Shown: positions 43,610 through 55,890, numbered from the stretch's first letter. The stretch is DNA of 64,000 bases from Aquatica leii (GCA_035610365.1 CM069432.1:223656532-223720531), one strand, 5' to 3'. Notes: generated by a model not told the origin, from the letters alone. Translations and numbers: made by a program.

Positions 43610-44330
43610 TGGAAAAAGCAATATCAAAGTTTCACGGTACAAGTTTTAACGTCTGGAAATTTTAAATTCAATCTTTGGATGTCCAAAATCTTTTTGAGGT
43701 TGTTCATGGAAGTACTCTAAAACCTAATAGTAGTAATGAGCTTGCTTTATCTGAATGAATTTAGTTGACAACAAAGCCAAAATGATACTTGGATACGCCT
43801 TTGAAGCAAATCTTTTGTATTTTTATGAAATGACAAATGAAGCGTCAGTTCATTTACTAATGCAACATTATTTGGAATATAAAATGTTAAAGAACATGAC
43901 AATTTCACAACACGTGGTGCATGTTGAACAGATGGCGCAGCGTTTGGAGGACTTGGGTCGCAAACAAAATAATATGACAAAAAATTATTACTCAGCTTGC
44001 CACCGCAGTATGTATGTTCAAATTCATTGACACGTTTGTTAAAACAAACACTGCTTTTCAACGAATGTTTCGGTTATTGATTGAAAGTGATAACGTCGCT
44101 TTTGTACACAATATAGCACATAAATCAAATGAGAAAGAACCCCGAAATAAAATCACCGTAAATGTAATTTTTCCGAAAAATCGGTCACAATAAAAAAACA
44201 GTTTTGTGTACAAAAAAAAACAAAAACAAGATGCAGAAAATAATGCATTGATTTCAAAATAACCTACAAAGTATCTATTTATAGCATGCAATAAATTCGG
44301 TGATATAAAGAAAAGTGATAAATTTTATGC
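43610..44330 (+). pseudogene. Copia Gag and zinc-knuckle region
   Basis: It starts MEKAISKFHGTSFNVWKF, the usual copia Gag opening, then VQNLFEVVHGSTLKP, a frameshift, and an open frame at 43755-44030 with DNKAKMILGYAFEANLLYFY and ISQHVVHVEQMAQRLEDLGR. These match the order of the copia UBN2-type Gag domain. Further pieces (AFVHNIAHKSNEKE, ACNKFGDIKKSDKF) are a decayed zinc knuckle. Several stops are present. Confidence 0.8.
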
Positions 44331-44600
44331 GGACGCGTCGCAACATATGAAGGCAAGACGAGAGTGGTCTGACGTTGAATATAAAGATTAATTACAATCG
44401 GTAATAATGAAGTACTCAAAATTATAAACTAACTAAACTATTACACGTTCTTGGTAATGATAAAAATGTGTTTTTACTCGGATCGGCTTATGATAACGCA
44501 GTAGTAAACAAATTCTAATTTAAAATGTTTTCAAATTATACATTTTACGAAATCCACTTTCGCGTGTATTCAGGCAGTGGTGAATCAAATGTTGCTAATA
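44315..44600 (+). pseudogene. Copia protease region, catalytic triplet lost
   Basis: FYADASQHMKARREWSDVEY corresponds to the copia protease start, normally with D-S-G-A-S-x-H-M. Here the SG is gone, leaving ADASQHM, so the active site is destroyed. FLLGSAYDNAVVNKF-like text follows near 44470. Confidence 0.7.
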
Positions 44601-45444
44601 CCGCCGCCGCTTTAATACAACTGTGGCATGAGCGCGTTTGTCACGTAAACTTTAACTTAATTAAAAAATTAGACAATTAGCAACTGGTGATGCAGTATCA
44701 TGATAGTAGATTGTAAGCAAAAATTTAATAACACAAAAAATAATTTTTGTGAGAGTTGTATTTGTGGGAAACATCATCAGAAACCGTTTTTTGAATCAGA
44801 TGCTAGGACAACATCATGTGAATTATTGAAACATTGTGGGATCGATGACAGAGCTTTCATATGGTGGTGCAAATTACCTAGCAGTGTTTGCTGATGATTG
44901 TAGTGAAATAGTGACTGTGGTACCGCTAAAACAAAAATCAAAAATTGTTGAACAAGTTGACAATTTAATTATAGAGTTTAAAACTGTGGGCCATGTTGTT
45001 TGTCAATTGCGTTCTGATAATACAATAGAATTTGGATGTCAAGAAATGATTAAAATAATGCGTAAGCATTCAGTTAAAGAAGAATTTTCGATTCCTTTTA
45101 TAGCCGAACAGAATCGTAGAATTGAGTGACAAAACCGTACTATATGTGAAACGACTTGTAAACGCGGCTCAAAAGCTTATCGTCTTTGGGAATTTGTAAC
45201 GCGATGCGTTATTGTTAGTCGTAATGTGCATATTGTAGAATCAGCAATAAATACCGTGGATACACTTCCAATGATAAATAATATGAATCAAGAAGCAACG
45301 ACCGATCAACATAAAAAAAATCCATTGGTTGTTGAACATGACAACAAAACCAAATTAAATCAGAAATTGAAGAAAATCAAGAAGAAATCGTCGCACAAAA
45401 TACTCAAAGTAGAACTAAACAGCAAAAAAATTATCAAAATTTAG
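44600..45444 (+). pseudogene. Copia integrase
   Basis: LWHERVCHVNFNLIKKL (about 44621) and CESCICGKHHQKPF (about 44750) make the pre-integrase zinc-binding domain. The catalytic core follows in an open 97-codon frame (44836-45129): YLAVFADDCSEIVTVVPLKQ, VVCQLRSDNTIEF with the second aspartate, and AEQNRRIE with the glutamate. HIVESAINTVDTLPM (45226) and a lysine-rich tail make the C-terminal part. Stops occur after IE and in the linker. Confidence 0.85.
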
Positions 45445-45499
45445 CAAATATTGGTTATCGTACGACGCTTACGACTTACCGCTTTGAGTTAAACAGGCC

Positions 45500-46260
45500 C
45501 GAAGGTCATCTAATCACGAATACTGGGAGCAAGCCATGTCAGATAAGTTAAGTGCATTGATTAAAAACAAAACATTGACTTTTGTTGAACGACTAAAACG
45601 TGATTAAAAATAACTGTGTTGATTGTGTGTTAAACTTTGTTCGCAGGCCGCTAGTTTAGGCTTATTTGAAGCTTTTTTGTCAGTTTCAAGATTTAAATTA
45701 GTTTGGACATTAATAATCGCTGCGGTTACTAAGTATAAAATTTATCTTTGAATTTTTGTGTAGCGATTTAAGTGAAGTGGTTTACATGGAGTGAGACAGT
45801 GGCATATAAAAACTAATTCCGTGTTAACGAAGTACGGATTACAAAATACAAATGCCCATCTTTCTATGTATACGTAGGCTAGTGAAAATTTATTTCTAGC
45901 ATTGTACATAGATGACATTGTCGTAATCAGGAAATCGGATCAAGTAGAAAATTTGTTGATTTCAATGAGAAATGAATTTAAAATTACATTTGAAGTTTCC
46001 CCTTAATATCATGGTACTTAAATTGAGCATAAACTAGCAAACATAACATTACATCAAGCAGCCTATGCTAAAACATATTTGATCGTTTTGGAATGTTATA
46101 TTGTAATCCTATAGCCACACCATCTCAACCAAAGATTAAATTAGTTTGTAATATAGATAGTTACGGAAATGTTGGCGACATCGCGAATGTACCGTACCGT
46201 GACCTCATAAGTTAACTTATGTATTTGGCGGTAGGCTTCCGCCCTAGACGTCGCTTACAT
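45500..46260 (+). pseudogene. Copia reverse transcriptase, centre deleted
   Basis: WEQAMSDKLSALIKNKTLTF (about 45530) is the RT opening. The middle, including the first catalytic aspartate segment, is largely missing around 45700-45800. KYGLQNTNAHLSMYT (about 45838) leads to FLALYIDDIVVIRKSDQVEN with the YxDD motif intact (about 45892), then IEHKLANITLHQAAYAKTYL and VPYRDLIS and LMYLAVGFRPR near 46190-46240. Confidence 0.85.
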
Positions 46261-46279
46261 CGTAAATCAGCTGTCACAG

Positions 46280-46785
46280 TTTTCAAAAGAACATTGAAAT
46301 GCTGCGAAACGAGTTCTACGTTACAATCCTGGTACATTGGAAACGGAAAATGTCTATTGTAACGAGGTTGTAGTAAAAAATAAATTGCGAGCATACAGTG
46401 ATGCAGACTGGGCTTTAAATTTAGATGACCGTAAATGCATCAGTGGCGAAGTTTTGAGTTTGAGTAGTGGACAAGTTATATAGACAAGTCAAAAACAAAG
46501 TATAGTAACGGATTCACTATGTATGCAAAATATGTTGCTGCACACTTAGCACGTAAGAACTGCATAAGGTCATTGATGACTGAATTGCGTTTTCCACAAT
46601 CTGCAACAAAATTGCTTATCGGCAACGCTGCAGCGGAACAACTGTTGATAAATCTTCTTTATCACGGCCGTTCTAAGCACATAGATATAAAATATCATTC
46701 TATTCGCGAATGTGTTGAAAAAGGTGACATTAAAATTATTCATGTGCAAAGTACTGTGCAACTAGCTATGTTAACTAATGTATGA
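46280..46785 (+). pseudogene. Copia RNase H
   Basis: AAKRVLRYNPGTLETE (about 46298), LRAYSDADWALNLDDRKCIS with the first aspartates (about 46388), SLSSGQVI, and an open 88-codon frame (46519-46785) with EAEYVA-like YAKYVAAHLARK, then LLIGNAAAEQLLINLLYHGR and HIDIKYHSIREC. The glutamate of the usual EAEY is lost (MYAKY). The D of the usual DNxxA is G. The frame ends at 46785 near the natural terminus. Confidence 0.85.
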
Positions 46786-46872
46786 AAAATTTACAGCTAA
46801 TTGTAAAGCATTAAATTTATTTTAGATTTAATTTTTTTTTGGTTTATCATTTCTTTTCAATATTTCATTCTA

Positions 46873-47308
46873 GTTGCTTTTTTTCTCTTCTTAGAGCCTT
46901 CGATTAGGTGTGGAATTTTTGTTTAATTAAACAACCGTAGTTGTAATTACGGCGACGTTTCGTGGTCTTTGATGTGACCACTTCATCAGGCCAAATCTTT
47001 ATTAAAAAAGTTAAATTTAGTATTTTATACCCGTACATTTACATGCATGAAAACTTAAAATATACAATGTATAACTTAAAATTTTAAGTTTTCATGCATG
47101 TAAATGTACGGGTATAAAATACTAAATTTAACTTTTTTAATAAAGATTTGGCCTGATGAAGTGGTCACATCAAAGACCACGAAACGTCGCCGTAATTACA
47201 ACTACGGTTGTTTAATTAAACAAAAATTCCACACCTAATCGAAGGCTCTAAGAAGAGAAAAAAAGCAACTGAAGATCTAATTTATAGGTGGTAATACGAA
47301 ATTCAACG
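46873..47308. mobile_element. Palindromic Penelope-type insertion with 12-bp target duplication
   Basis: The insertion is flanked by TATTTCATTCTA at 46861-46872 and 47309-47320. It consists of two arms, 46872-47061 and 47081-47270, that are exact reverse complements over 190 bp as far as I can read, around a 19-bp centre, plus a 38-bp tail. Each arm contains CTGATGA, a 6-bp stem GTGGTC/GACCAC and GAAAC (plus strand 47153-47185; minus strand 46957-46989), the core order of a hammerhead ribozyme. Such cores are known in Penelope-like terminal repeats, and a 12-bp duplication fits that group. The rest of the element is absent. Confidence 0.75.
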
Positions 47309-47349
47309 TATTTCATTCTAATTATGTTCCATATATTATATTAATTTTT

Positions 47350-47376
47350 ATTTTTAAGGCAAAGAGCGAGTGGAAG
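47350..47376 (+). other. Copia polypurine tract
   Basis: The purine-rich run AAGGCAAAGAGCGAGTGGAAG at about 47356-47376 sits directly before the 3' LTR start TGTTGAAAAC. Confidence 0.55.
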
Positions 47377-47568
47377 TGTTGAAAACTAAATTTTAATTTT
47401 GTTTACATTAGGCGCTCTTCATCTAACATGCCAATTGTAATATGGGTAATGCCAAGGTGTGTGTGCCAGAGATAAAAATAGCGTAGTCGAGAAAGTAAAG
47501 TACGGCGTTAGTATCAAAAAGAATAAAGGTTTGTTTTTGTTTAAACATGCGTTTTATTTAATAATAAT
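47377..47568 (+). repeat. Copia 3' LTR, truncated
   Basis: It matches the first 190 bp of the 5' LTR with scattered changes and loses similarity after CGTTTTATTTAAT. The remaining 130 bp of the 5' LTR have no counterpart here. Confidence 0.65.
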
Positions 47569-48477
47569 CACGCTTCATCATTTAGAATTTTTTTAAAATT
47601 TAAATTATATTAAAAAATCTTATAATTTTCTTTAGATAGATTTAAATAGAGCTTTTATTCAATTTTTGTTAACAGTGACAATTTTGTATTTGCAATTACG
47701 GTGTTCTGTAGAACGTTAAAATATATTATATAGATTTTGTATTAACCCACAAATAGATTTACTAAAAAGTGTACATTTTAAATCTATCTACATTTGCATC
47801 GTGTTTGACTTTGACTCCTTTACAATGTTATTGATATTTATACATCTTTGCCATGTTAATGAGATGTCTGTATAATATGTATGAGATTTTTAAAATCTAT
47901 GCAAATAATGTAATACTTACAAATTACAAGTTTTTGTGTTCCCAACTACAAATTACTACAAATTATAGATTTTGTACAAAATCTATTTTTAAATTAAGGT
48001 GCGACTTTTGTATAATATTATTTTTTAAAATAACGAGTAATGCTATTAAATGCACATTTAAAAAATAGATTAAAACTTAGACGCAAAGCAATAAATATAT
48101 ATGATTTATTAACTTTTGTTAATGTGTGAGTTGTACAGTTAGATTTATAATATTATAAATTATAAAATATAATTTATACAACACTGGTTAAGAATGGAAA
48201 CGTAAACTTACAGAAATAAATATGATGTTGATACTTGACTACGTAAATTTAAAAACTAAAACGGATGCTTTATTTTGTAAATTTACGGTTTTATATATAT
48301 CAACACTAATAAAAATGTATGACGTACAATATCTTAATCCATGGTAATCTGTAATTTAAACTGTTGAAATACGTTTTATAAGCCTAGATTTCAGTTATTA
48401 GATTTGTTTGAAAGTAGCTGAGCGTATGGTTAGCAATACGTTAAAGTTCCATATTTATAAAACTACGGCATCACTGA
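47569..48477. other. 900 bp of AT-rich sequence, nothing recognised
   Basis: No coding or repeat signal could be supported here. Confidence 0.45.
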
Positions 48478-49370
48478 CCAGCGACGGCGCCAGAGAGTAG
48501 CCTAGGTGGGCACATGCCCACTCTGTTTACTAGGGCGAGCCCACCCAAACTGAAAAAAAACAATTTTTGAATTAAATTAATTTTAAAAGAAAAATTAAAG
48601 TACCTGTTTATTTTTTAAAACTTTTTTTTTTGTAACTATACTTCTAGTGCTACGTCAAAACTGTAGGTTTTTGAATAGAATTTAACCGTGTCAAGCATTG
48701 TCAGCATTCGCCGTTGCAATAACTTTACGTACTATCACATTTTAGAAAAATTTTTTTTTGCTTAGCAGATATGAAAATAAATCATATTAAACCTAAAAGG
48801 ATTACCGAAAATAATATATATTGTTTGTTATCATAACGGACAACAAAAATAACACAACACTAAAATTTGATTGCACTTTTTGTAAGTTTTGTAATAAAGT
48901 AAAAATGAATGGTAACTTCAACAGTGACAAAAAATTTACGAATACTGTATCAAACTTGCAAAAAACTATCAATGTTTTTATAAATTTATTATCGAGAGAA
49001 AAAAACACATAAATTTAAAAAAAGACACAGATTTCCAATGTTAAAGGGCATTTACAAAAACAAAGAAAATATTATTTTGATAATTTTCGTAAGGTTCAAG
49101 CTTTTTTGAAACAAAATTCTGCAAATTTTCCGAAAATTTTGACTCAAGAACAATGCATTCAATTTTTGAAAGAAGCAGATGATTTGGAATATCTAATGAT
49201 AAAAGTAAGCCTCCTAATACTAAGATATTAAACGTACCAACAAAGGCACATAAAGAGAAAAGGGTCAAATGAAGCTATTGCACTAACAAATCAAGAACAG
49301 CAGTTTAGTACTAACAGAGTTAACCCAATTAAATTGTTAACTTCTGCTACAAAACAAATTTTGCTCAAGG
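48478..49370 (+). mobile_element. Possible decayed hAT-type transposon
   Basis: The sequence CAGCGACGGCGCCAGAGAGT at 48479, followed by the palindrome GTGGGCACATGCCCAC, resembles the 5' end of hAT elements found in many animals. Downstream on the plus strand short frames read FCKFCNKVKMNGNFNSDKKF (about 48880) and FDNFRKVQAFLKQNSANFPK (about 49075), which may be remnants of a zinc-finger and N-terminal transposase region. No 3' terminus or target duplication was found, so this is a suggestion only. Confidence 0.35.
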
Positions 49371-52300
49371 CATAATTAAGATTAATCACTATAATAAATA
49401 TAATCGCAAATTGTTACTACTCAAGTTTCTTAAAAAAAAATTGGATTTTAATAAACTTTTAAATTTGTTTTATGTTTTTTTATGTTTTTGCTTGATGCTA
49501 GGCAAAAAACAAGTGGCTGCTAATGTCAACTTTCTGCTCATAAGACACGATATACTATTTTAGTATAAAAAATAAAATTTACTAAGCGGTTCTACAATTA
49601 TTACAATAGTTTACATATTACATGTTAATTTTATAATAACTAATAACATCATAATTAAAATATTTAAAAATTGTGGCAAGAAATTATATTACGTTTTCTA
49701 TATTACTTCAATAAAATCTAGAAAAGTTAAATTTTACAGTAATCAATAATTAAAACAGCTTTGAATTGCAAACATTTTATAAATTGTATTCGTATGTCTA
49801 CATACAGACATTGCAAGATATTTTTAGCAAGTCCAATTTAAATCTTATAACTTTTGATATTGCCATTCGTTAACTAAAAAAACGTCATTACCTGCAAAGT
49901 TAAACATACTGTCAAAGTTAACATTTAATTATTTTTATATAAAATTTTATAACATCAAAATAAATATATATATCTTAAAATGTATACATATATAAATAGA
50001 AAAACCATTAAAATGTTGTTTCTAAATTTGTAATCATATAATTAATATTTAAATTAGATTTCTTAAAATGTAACTTGATATTTCAAAAATTATGTTTAAT
50101 TAAAAACTTTTATTGCATTGAACATGGCTACAACGTACATTCGACGTTATCATAAAATATTTGCTTAATGTGAGAGTAGTTTGATTTTCGTTTTACTGTT
50201 AAAGGGCATAGCACAAATTAATGATATTTATTTACATTTATTTTCAAAAATAAGTTAATGACAGGAAGTTTATTTAGTTAACAACAGCGATAGCGAACAA
50301 CATAGTTAACTTTGCTTTATGCAACCGGTCATAGGTATTCCTTTTCATTAATTATACACTTATTGGTTGAAAATACAAATAACCGAAAAGTGTTTGTAGA
50401 TTGGCAACACTAAAACGGCATATTATTGGTCATAAGAAATCTATATCGTATTAAGCAATACTAGTTTTATTTAAATTTAGTTATCTTTAAAAAATTGATT
50501 AAAAAGTGATTTTTTTAACAAATTGATTGTGAGACAGTAATGTTAATAATGAGCAAAAGTCAATAAAAGTATTTATGTTTCTTAAGAAGACATCTAAACA
50601 AATTTTCTATTTAAGTTTGTGCCTAAAAATTTTTTACACATTACATTTATTATGATTGTTACGTGTCGTTAGGCATAAATTTTCATTATTCGTATTTTAA
50701 CAAAATTTTTGGTACTGCACTGTAATTTGGTAAACTGGTTGGACATATTTTGCTTTTGATTTTTGCTGTACGAAGTTTAATTTTGGTTAAAACGTTGACC
50801 GTTCAATCGTAAGTACTTTCTTTTTATTAAATTTTACGTCGTTGTTATTACTACACTTTTAGCGATTGAAAAAAGTTTTTTCAGAGGTTGTAGATCGGTT
50901 TCTTGCTAATAAACTGCGTTCATGTAAAATGGCGCTTAACGCCATATTTCTTTTTGCTAATTTTAATGTTATTGCAGCAAAATAGCTGCGGCTCAAGGTT
51001 GTTTCCTACAAACATAATTATAAACAGTGGAAACATTTTTCATTGTCCACATGTCTAACACTAAATAAATCTATTTCAAGCCCAGTACGATTAATATTGG
51101 ATGAATGATTTCAATCGTCATTACAAAGAGGATTTCGATTTTGACCAGCTGTCGATAACTATAAATTTTTAATTATGTAGTTTACTTACCTTACGCTTTT
51201 AGTGTTATTATTTATGCTTAATTCTACAACTTGTGTTACGTACGTATTTGCAATTTTTAAAATTTAGTTTTCAGCTTTATTAATTATATTGTTTTCCGCT
51301 ACTTTTAATCCAGTATAATTATTTAGTTTTTAGCTTAGTTTGCATTCAAAAGCGGTAGTGGTTAAGTTAAATTGGTTAATCAAACTTGCGCCACTCGAAA
51401 ATGTTGAAATTAGTATTATCGTATTATTTAAATAGCAATGATTACTCACTGCTATGCTAACTAAAGATAAGTCTTTTGTTCTTATACTAATTTAAACATC
51501 ACGTTTTCTTATTTGAAAACTGAATTTTTGCAACTGAATTTAAATGTTATACGGCACTGGGTTTGCACGTACTCCTGGTGTTCCACAACCAAGGATTTTA
51601 CAGGTACTCTAGAAATCGTACTTGTTTTTTAATTGTAGCATTTTTCAACCACGCTCATTCACTGATATCTCAACTGTCTGTGGTATTGTACTTGTTACCC
51701 GCAAGACCTGCTAGCAAAAAAGGTTTGTAACACGGTTCCTAGAAATTATTCAAGAGAGTTGAAACACTTATTCCACTGAATATACACATAAAAACTTTAT
51801 TACGATGCTTACGCTCGGAGACCAGCGTGACATGTATGTATGTTGCTTATTAATATGCTTAATCACCCAATAACGCCAGTGGTGCATACAAAATCATATT
51901 TTTCATTTTATATAATATAAAAATTAAAAATAAACAATTATTTTAGTTTATACTATAAATCTACAAATAAGTATATCTAGTAGTCTATAATAATTGATAA
52001 TTTGACGTTTGGCAGAATTTATTTTACAATCGTAATGAATGTACAAGAAGTGTTTGCCAAAAGTGTTGAAAAAAATTGCACAAAAAAATTGAAAATTTGT
52101 TATCTACATCTAAACTAAAATAAAAAGAATATAATTTTTTTAGTGTAATGAAAGGGCGTTATAGATTCATTACGGTCGTTATGGGTATGTTTATGCATTT
52201 TCTATCAACAAAATATAACAAAATAAAAAATAAAATAAAATTTTCCAACACATTTTTATTAACATTAGTATGAACAGGCATTTTCCGCGAAATCATATTA

Positions 52301-53275
52301 CAGACTAAAAAATTGTATGTAGTTAGATTGAACACAGGAAATTTTTAATATTTTACCTGTTATCAATTTGTATATCAGAGGTTGCAAACAAAATTTCGAT
52401 TTGTATACTCAAACTGTCTACTTCTAAACTTAACTCTGACTTTCCTAGTCAAACCGTTTGTTTCTATACCAAAGAACTCCGACTCTAATCATAAGATCGA
52501 TTAAGTCGTCTACTTTGTTTATTTTGTTACCGTTTGTTTTTTGCCTTTTTTAGTTTTCGTTTCCGTTTCCGAATTCTATTTTAAGTTTACCGTTCGTTTC
52601 GGTTAGAATTCTTATTATTTAGCTTTAACCATTAATAATACATTTAATTACCTATTAATAACTGATCGAGCGTAGTAGATCTCCGATGCGTTTACAGTCA
52701 GTTCTAGTTTGCCACAGACAGCAAGCGTAAAGGAACACCTTGGCGCATCAGATCCCAGCAATTTCAGGCAGCATAACAAGATCACCGTTGCGCTACTGGG
52801 AAAGTGGTTACATTTATTAGCCCGCAGTTCCCTTTTGTTATTTTAATCACATCACTCTTCAATTAAATATAAATACCTCCAGTAAAGTATTATTTGAAAA
52901 CATTAACCTAAAACAGTTTTTTTTGCCTCTACCGCCGAACTTTATTTATGTTAGATTAACAATTTATCTGTAATACGTTTACTGCGGTTAATCCACTAGT
53001 AACCACCGTAAGTTGTTTAATTAATTCAAGACTTAAAAACCACGTGTTTATTATTATTTTATTATAAGTACTTGGTGACAGAAACACTAGAAGACACCAT
53101 CCGTATCCGTATAAACATTAAATTGCTTCTTTGCGTTCTTTAATTAATCGTCTTTATTCTATTCCTCTCTTCTATAACCAGTTTTAATAAAGAATTGAAC
53201 ATTGCCTATAACAATAGTTTATTTAAAAATTTGGTATATAATAAATCTATCAGTAATGATATTTACTTAGCTATT
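49371..53275. other. 3.9 kb without recognised features
   Basis: It is mostly AT-rich. Two less AT-rich islands stand out, about 51540-51860 and 52660-52850, but neither has a readable protein. The second resembles a Pol III A box on the minus strand (TAGCGCAACGG near 52785) without a B box. 50650-51010 contains several small inverted repeats such as ATGGCGCTTAACGCCAT. Confidence 0.45.
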
Positions 53276-53755
53276 CGTTACTTTAGTCCAATTTAATGTT
53301 TCTATTTCTTTTTTTACAAATAATAATTTAAAATCATATATTGCTAATACTAAAAATCCTATTTCTGCTTTAGATAGATCTGGTGTTTACAAAATTTCGC
53401 GTTCTTCTTGTAATTCTTCCTATGTCGGCCAAACTGGAAGAAAGTTCAAAATTAGATTAAAAGAACATATTTAATTTATTAATCGAAATTTAAATTTTGA
53501 TATCTCTAATACCTGTTCTGCCTTTGCTAATCACATTTTGTCTACTAATCATTCTTTTTCTATCGATCTTAATATTAAATTTCTTCATTTTTTTAATAAA
53601 GACCATTATCTCAACAATCTTGAAATTTTAGAAATTCATCGTTTTTCTAATAATAATTCTTCTACGTTTCTTTATGAACTTTTCGATATAGGCACTTTTC
53701 CTCTTCTTAATCATAAATTCTAATTTTACCTTTCTATTTTTTAAATTAAAATTTA

Positions 53756-53817
<62 letters not shown>

Positions 53818-54010
53818 TATTATTTCTGGCTGTGTGTTTATTTATAGTTTCATTTTGTTATTTTTGACATTTGTCAGTTTAATTATATTACTTGGTATGC
53901 TCTTTTATAATTTAATGTGTTAACTATATTTTTAATAATTTGTATTGTTTGTAGACATAAAGATGATGACATTTTATAATGTCAAAACATGTTTATAAAA
54001 TAAAATAAAC
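53276..54010 (+). pseudogene. Penelope-like 3' end: GIY-YIG endonuclease and tail
   Basis: GVYKISRSSCNSSYVGQTGR (about 53383) is the GIY-YIG nuclease signature with the zinc-type cysteine pair seen in Penelope-like elements. KIRLKEHI and, after one stop, an open frame to 53722 (FANHILSTNHSFSI, LEILEIHRFSN, LLNHKF) complete the domain including the conserved E. The RT part is missing upstream. Downstream, past a microsatellite, GATGATGACATTTTATAATG (about 53962) has a 7-bp stem followed by CAAAAC, a degenerate match to a hammerhead core. Confidence 0.85.
53758..53818. repeat. (ATT)n microsatellite
   Basis: An almost uninterrupted run of about 20 ATT units in the 3' untranslated part of the Penelope-like fragment. 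Confidence 0.95.
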
Positions 54011-55560
54011 TAAAACTAAAATATTTTTTGTGGAGAAGACTTTAAGTTAAATAATTTAATTGTAGAAAAAGCTTTGTGGAGTTTCCTTAAACTTTTTTTT
54101 AACCTTGTCTCTTAGATATTTGAGACCTTTTGACACAATCAGACATAATATGATTGAATTTTGCAATGATTTCAATAAATTTTAAAAAAATATTTACTTT
54201 TTTCACATAATTTACTAGTAGTACCTCAAAAGTTTTGTCTAGCCAAAAATGAAACGCATAAAAAAATTTTTCAATAACAGTATGTTTCTTTTTTGAATAT
54301 TTCTTGTATTTTAAAATCTATGATTTTATTCTTTTTCATTCGATTTGTTCATTGCTTAAATTTTGAAAATGTAATTTACTTTTTTTGTGGTAACTTATAT
54401 ATTATAAAAGCCATTAATGTTATTAATATAATATGTATATTCAAAAACAATACATGAGAAACTGTAGTACGAGTAAAACAAATTATAAAATATAATTTTT
54501 TTTATTTAGTTGCCACAACAGTAATGCCTTACATGTTTCAATTATAAAAAACATGTAGTATGTCAAGTTGTATGTCTGTGTTCAAATTGTAAAAAACAAT
54601 GGTATCTGTAGCATATTAGTTTTATTTGCAATGTGTTTTTTTATTAAATGTATTATGGTTGTATTAATTATGGCTGCAAAATACGACAAAGTTTGAAGTT
54701 GGCGCTGTTGGTTTTTGCAATTTCTATTTGCCAGTTTTAATTTTAGTTGCTAAATACGTTTCATGTTCCGGAATCGTATAGCATTTTTCATTTTCAACTT
54801 TTGGCTGCAATCTACTAAGTACGCTTCGCTTTCAATGCACAATAAGTGCTTTTTTGCTATTAATTTTGGTCGCTTACATTCCTTTTCGTTTTTTAGAAAG
54901 CGAGTTTGATTTACTGGTTAATCATATTTCTGTCATATGCGTGGTAGTTGCGGTTCACTAAATTTGTCCTTTTTAACAACGATTAAAGAGATCGGTTATA
55001 ACATGATATACACCTCGTGAATACAATAGAAAGAGTCGAGATTAAATTATCCACCCGCTTCAGGCTTAGAAAAGTTTTCAAAATATATCTACTATATAAG
55101 TGTGCCGCGATTAATAGGTAAGATTACACTACAGTCCGGCTACTGCTTTATTGGTAACAATTGATTAGTTTTACGACAACTTATGATTTCGTTCTCGTCC
55201 CATCTATGCCGATGTCTAAAGTGTCCGAAATCGTCGATGAAATTTTACGTTTAACGCATTCAGTGCTTTTATACTCAATCAATTGGATACGATACAATAG
55301 ACAATTTTCTTGGTGTAGTTATTAAATACCGGAATAGCTGTCGGTTGACCAAACGACACCTCTGATGTTTGCGTAAGTTTATCCATTTTTAGCTTGGTCA
55401 TTTATTAAACCGCTTTATATAGCTATGGCTGTTAACTCACATCCGGCGAACCAGAAAGACTAAAGTGCAAACATACGATGTTTTGTTCTTTCCTCTTCTT
55501 AGTTATTGCATGTTTATTGCAAATCTTGGTAACGTTATTTGACAAACTACGCTATTAGTC
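54011..55560. other. 1.5 kb without recognised features
   Basis: 54660-55500 is less AT-rich and pyrimidine-rich on the plus strand, with no readable protein. It could be the untranslated part of an older LTR element into which the Harbinger inserted, but no terminal repeats were found. Confidence 0.4.
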
Positions 55561-55815
55561 TATGAACCGGTTGCACAAAACTAATTTAATCAAACGGTTT
55601 GTTAATCATTTAGTTAAAATTAGCCATTGATTAAATTTAAACAAAACAAAAATAAAGCTAGATTAACTAATCAACAGCCTCTTGTTAAGTATGTTTGTCA
55701 ACGGCGCAAAACAAGCGGTTAAATGTCAAATGTGTGTCGGTTTTGTTAATTGTTTAAATTTTGAGTTGGTTTGTGTTTATTGTCGGAATCAGTAAACGCA
55801 ACTCAACATTTCAAA

Positions 55816-55890
55816 ATGAACAAAATGAAACGATAAAGGAACTTTACTCCTATAGAAAGGAAATAATTCATAAACATAAAAAGGTAAATT
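55816..55890 (+). pseudogene. Harbinger MYB-like protein, first exon remnant
   Basis: From ATG at 55816 the plus strand reads MNKMKR, a stop, then RNFTPIEKEIIHKHKK, similar to the start of Myb/SANT-like domains (usually RNFTxxEKEIL) encoded beside Harbinger transposases. GTAAAT follows and could be a splice donor. The remainder could not be traced. The protein normally helps the transposase bind DNA and enter the nucleus. Confidence 0.5.

Larger units (their letters stand above)
43280..47568 (+). mobile_element. Decayed copia-type LTR retrotransposon
   Basis: The order LTR, Gag, protease, integrase, RT, RNase H, LTR, with integrase before RT, is the hallmark of Ty1/copia. All domains are on the plus strand and interrupted by stops and frameshifts. 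The 3' end is split by a palindromic insertion at 46873-47308. LTR similarity is only moderate, so the element is much older than the gypsy-type one at 30475. Confidence 0.88.

Noticed and set aside
52660..52850. tRNA-derived SINE on the minus strand
   Set aside because: An A-box-like TAGCGCAACGG is present, but there is no B box, no tRNA fold and no second copy in the window.
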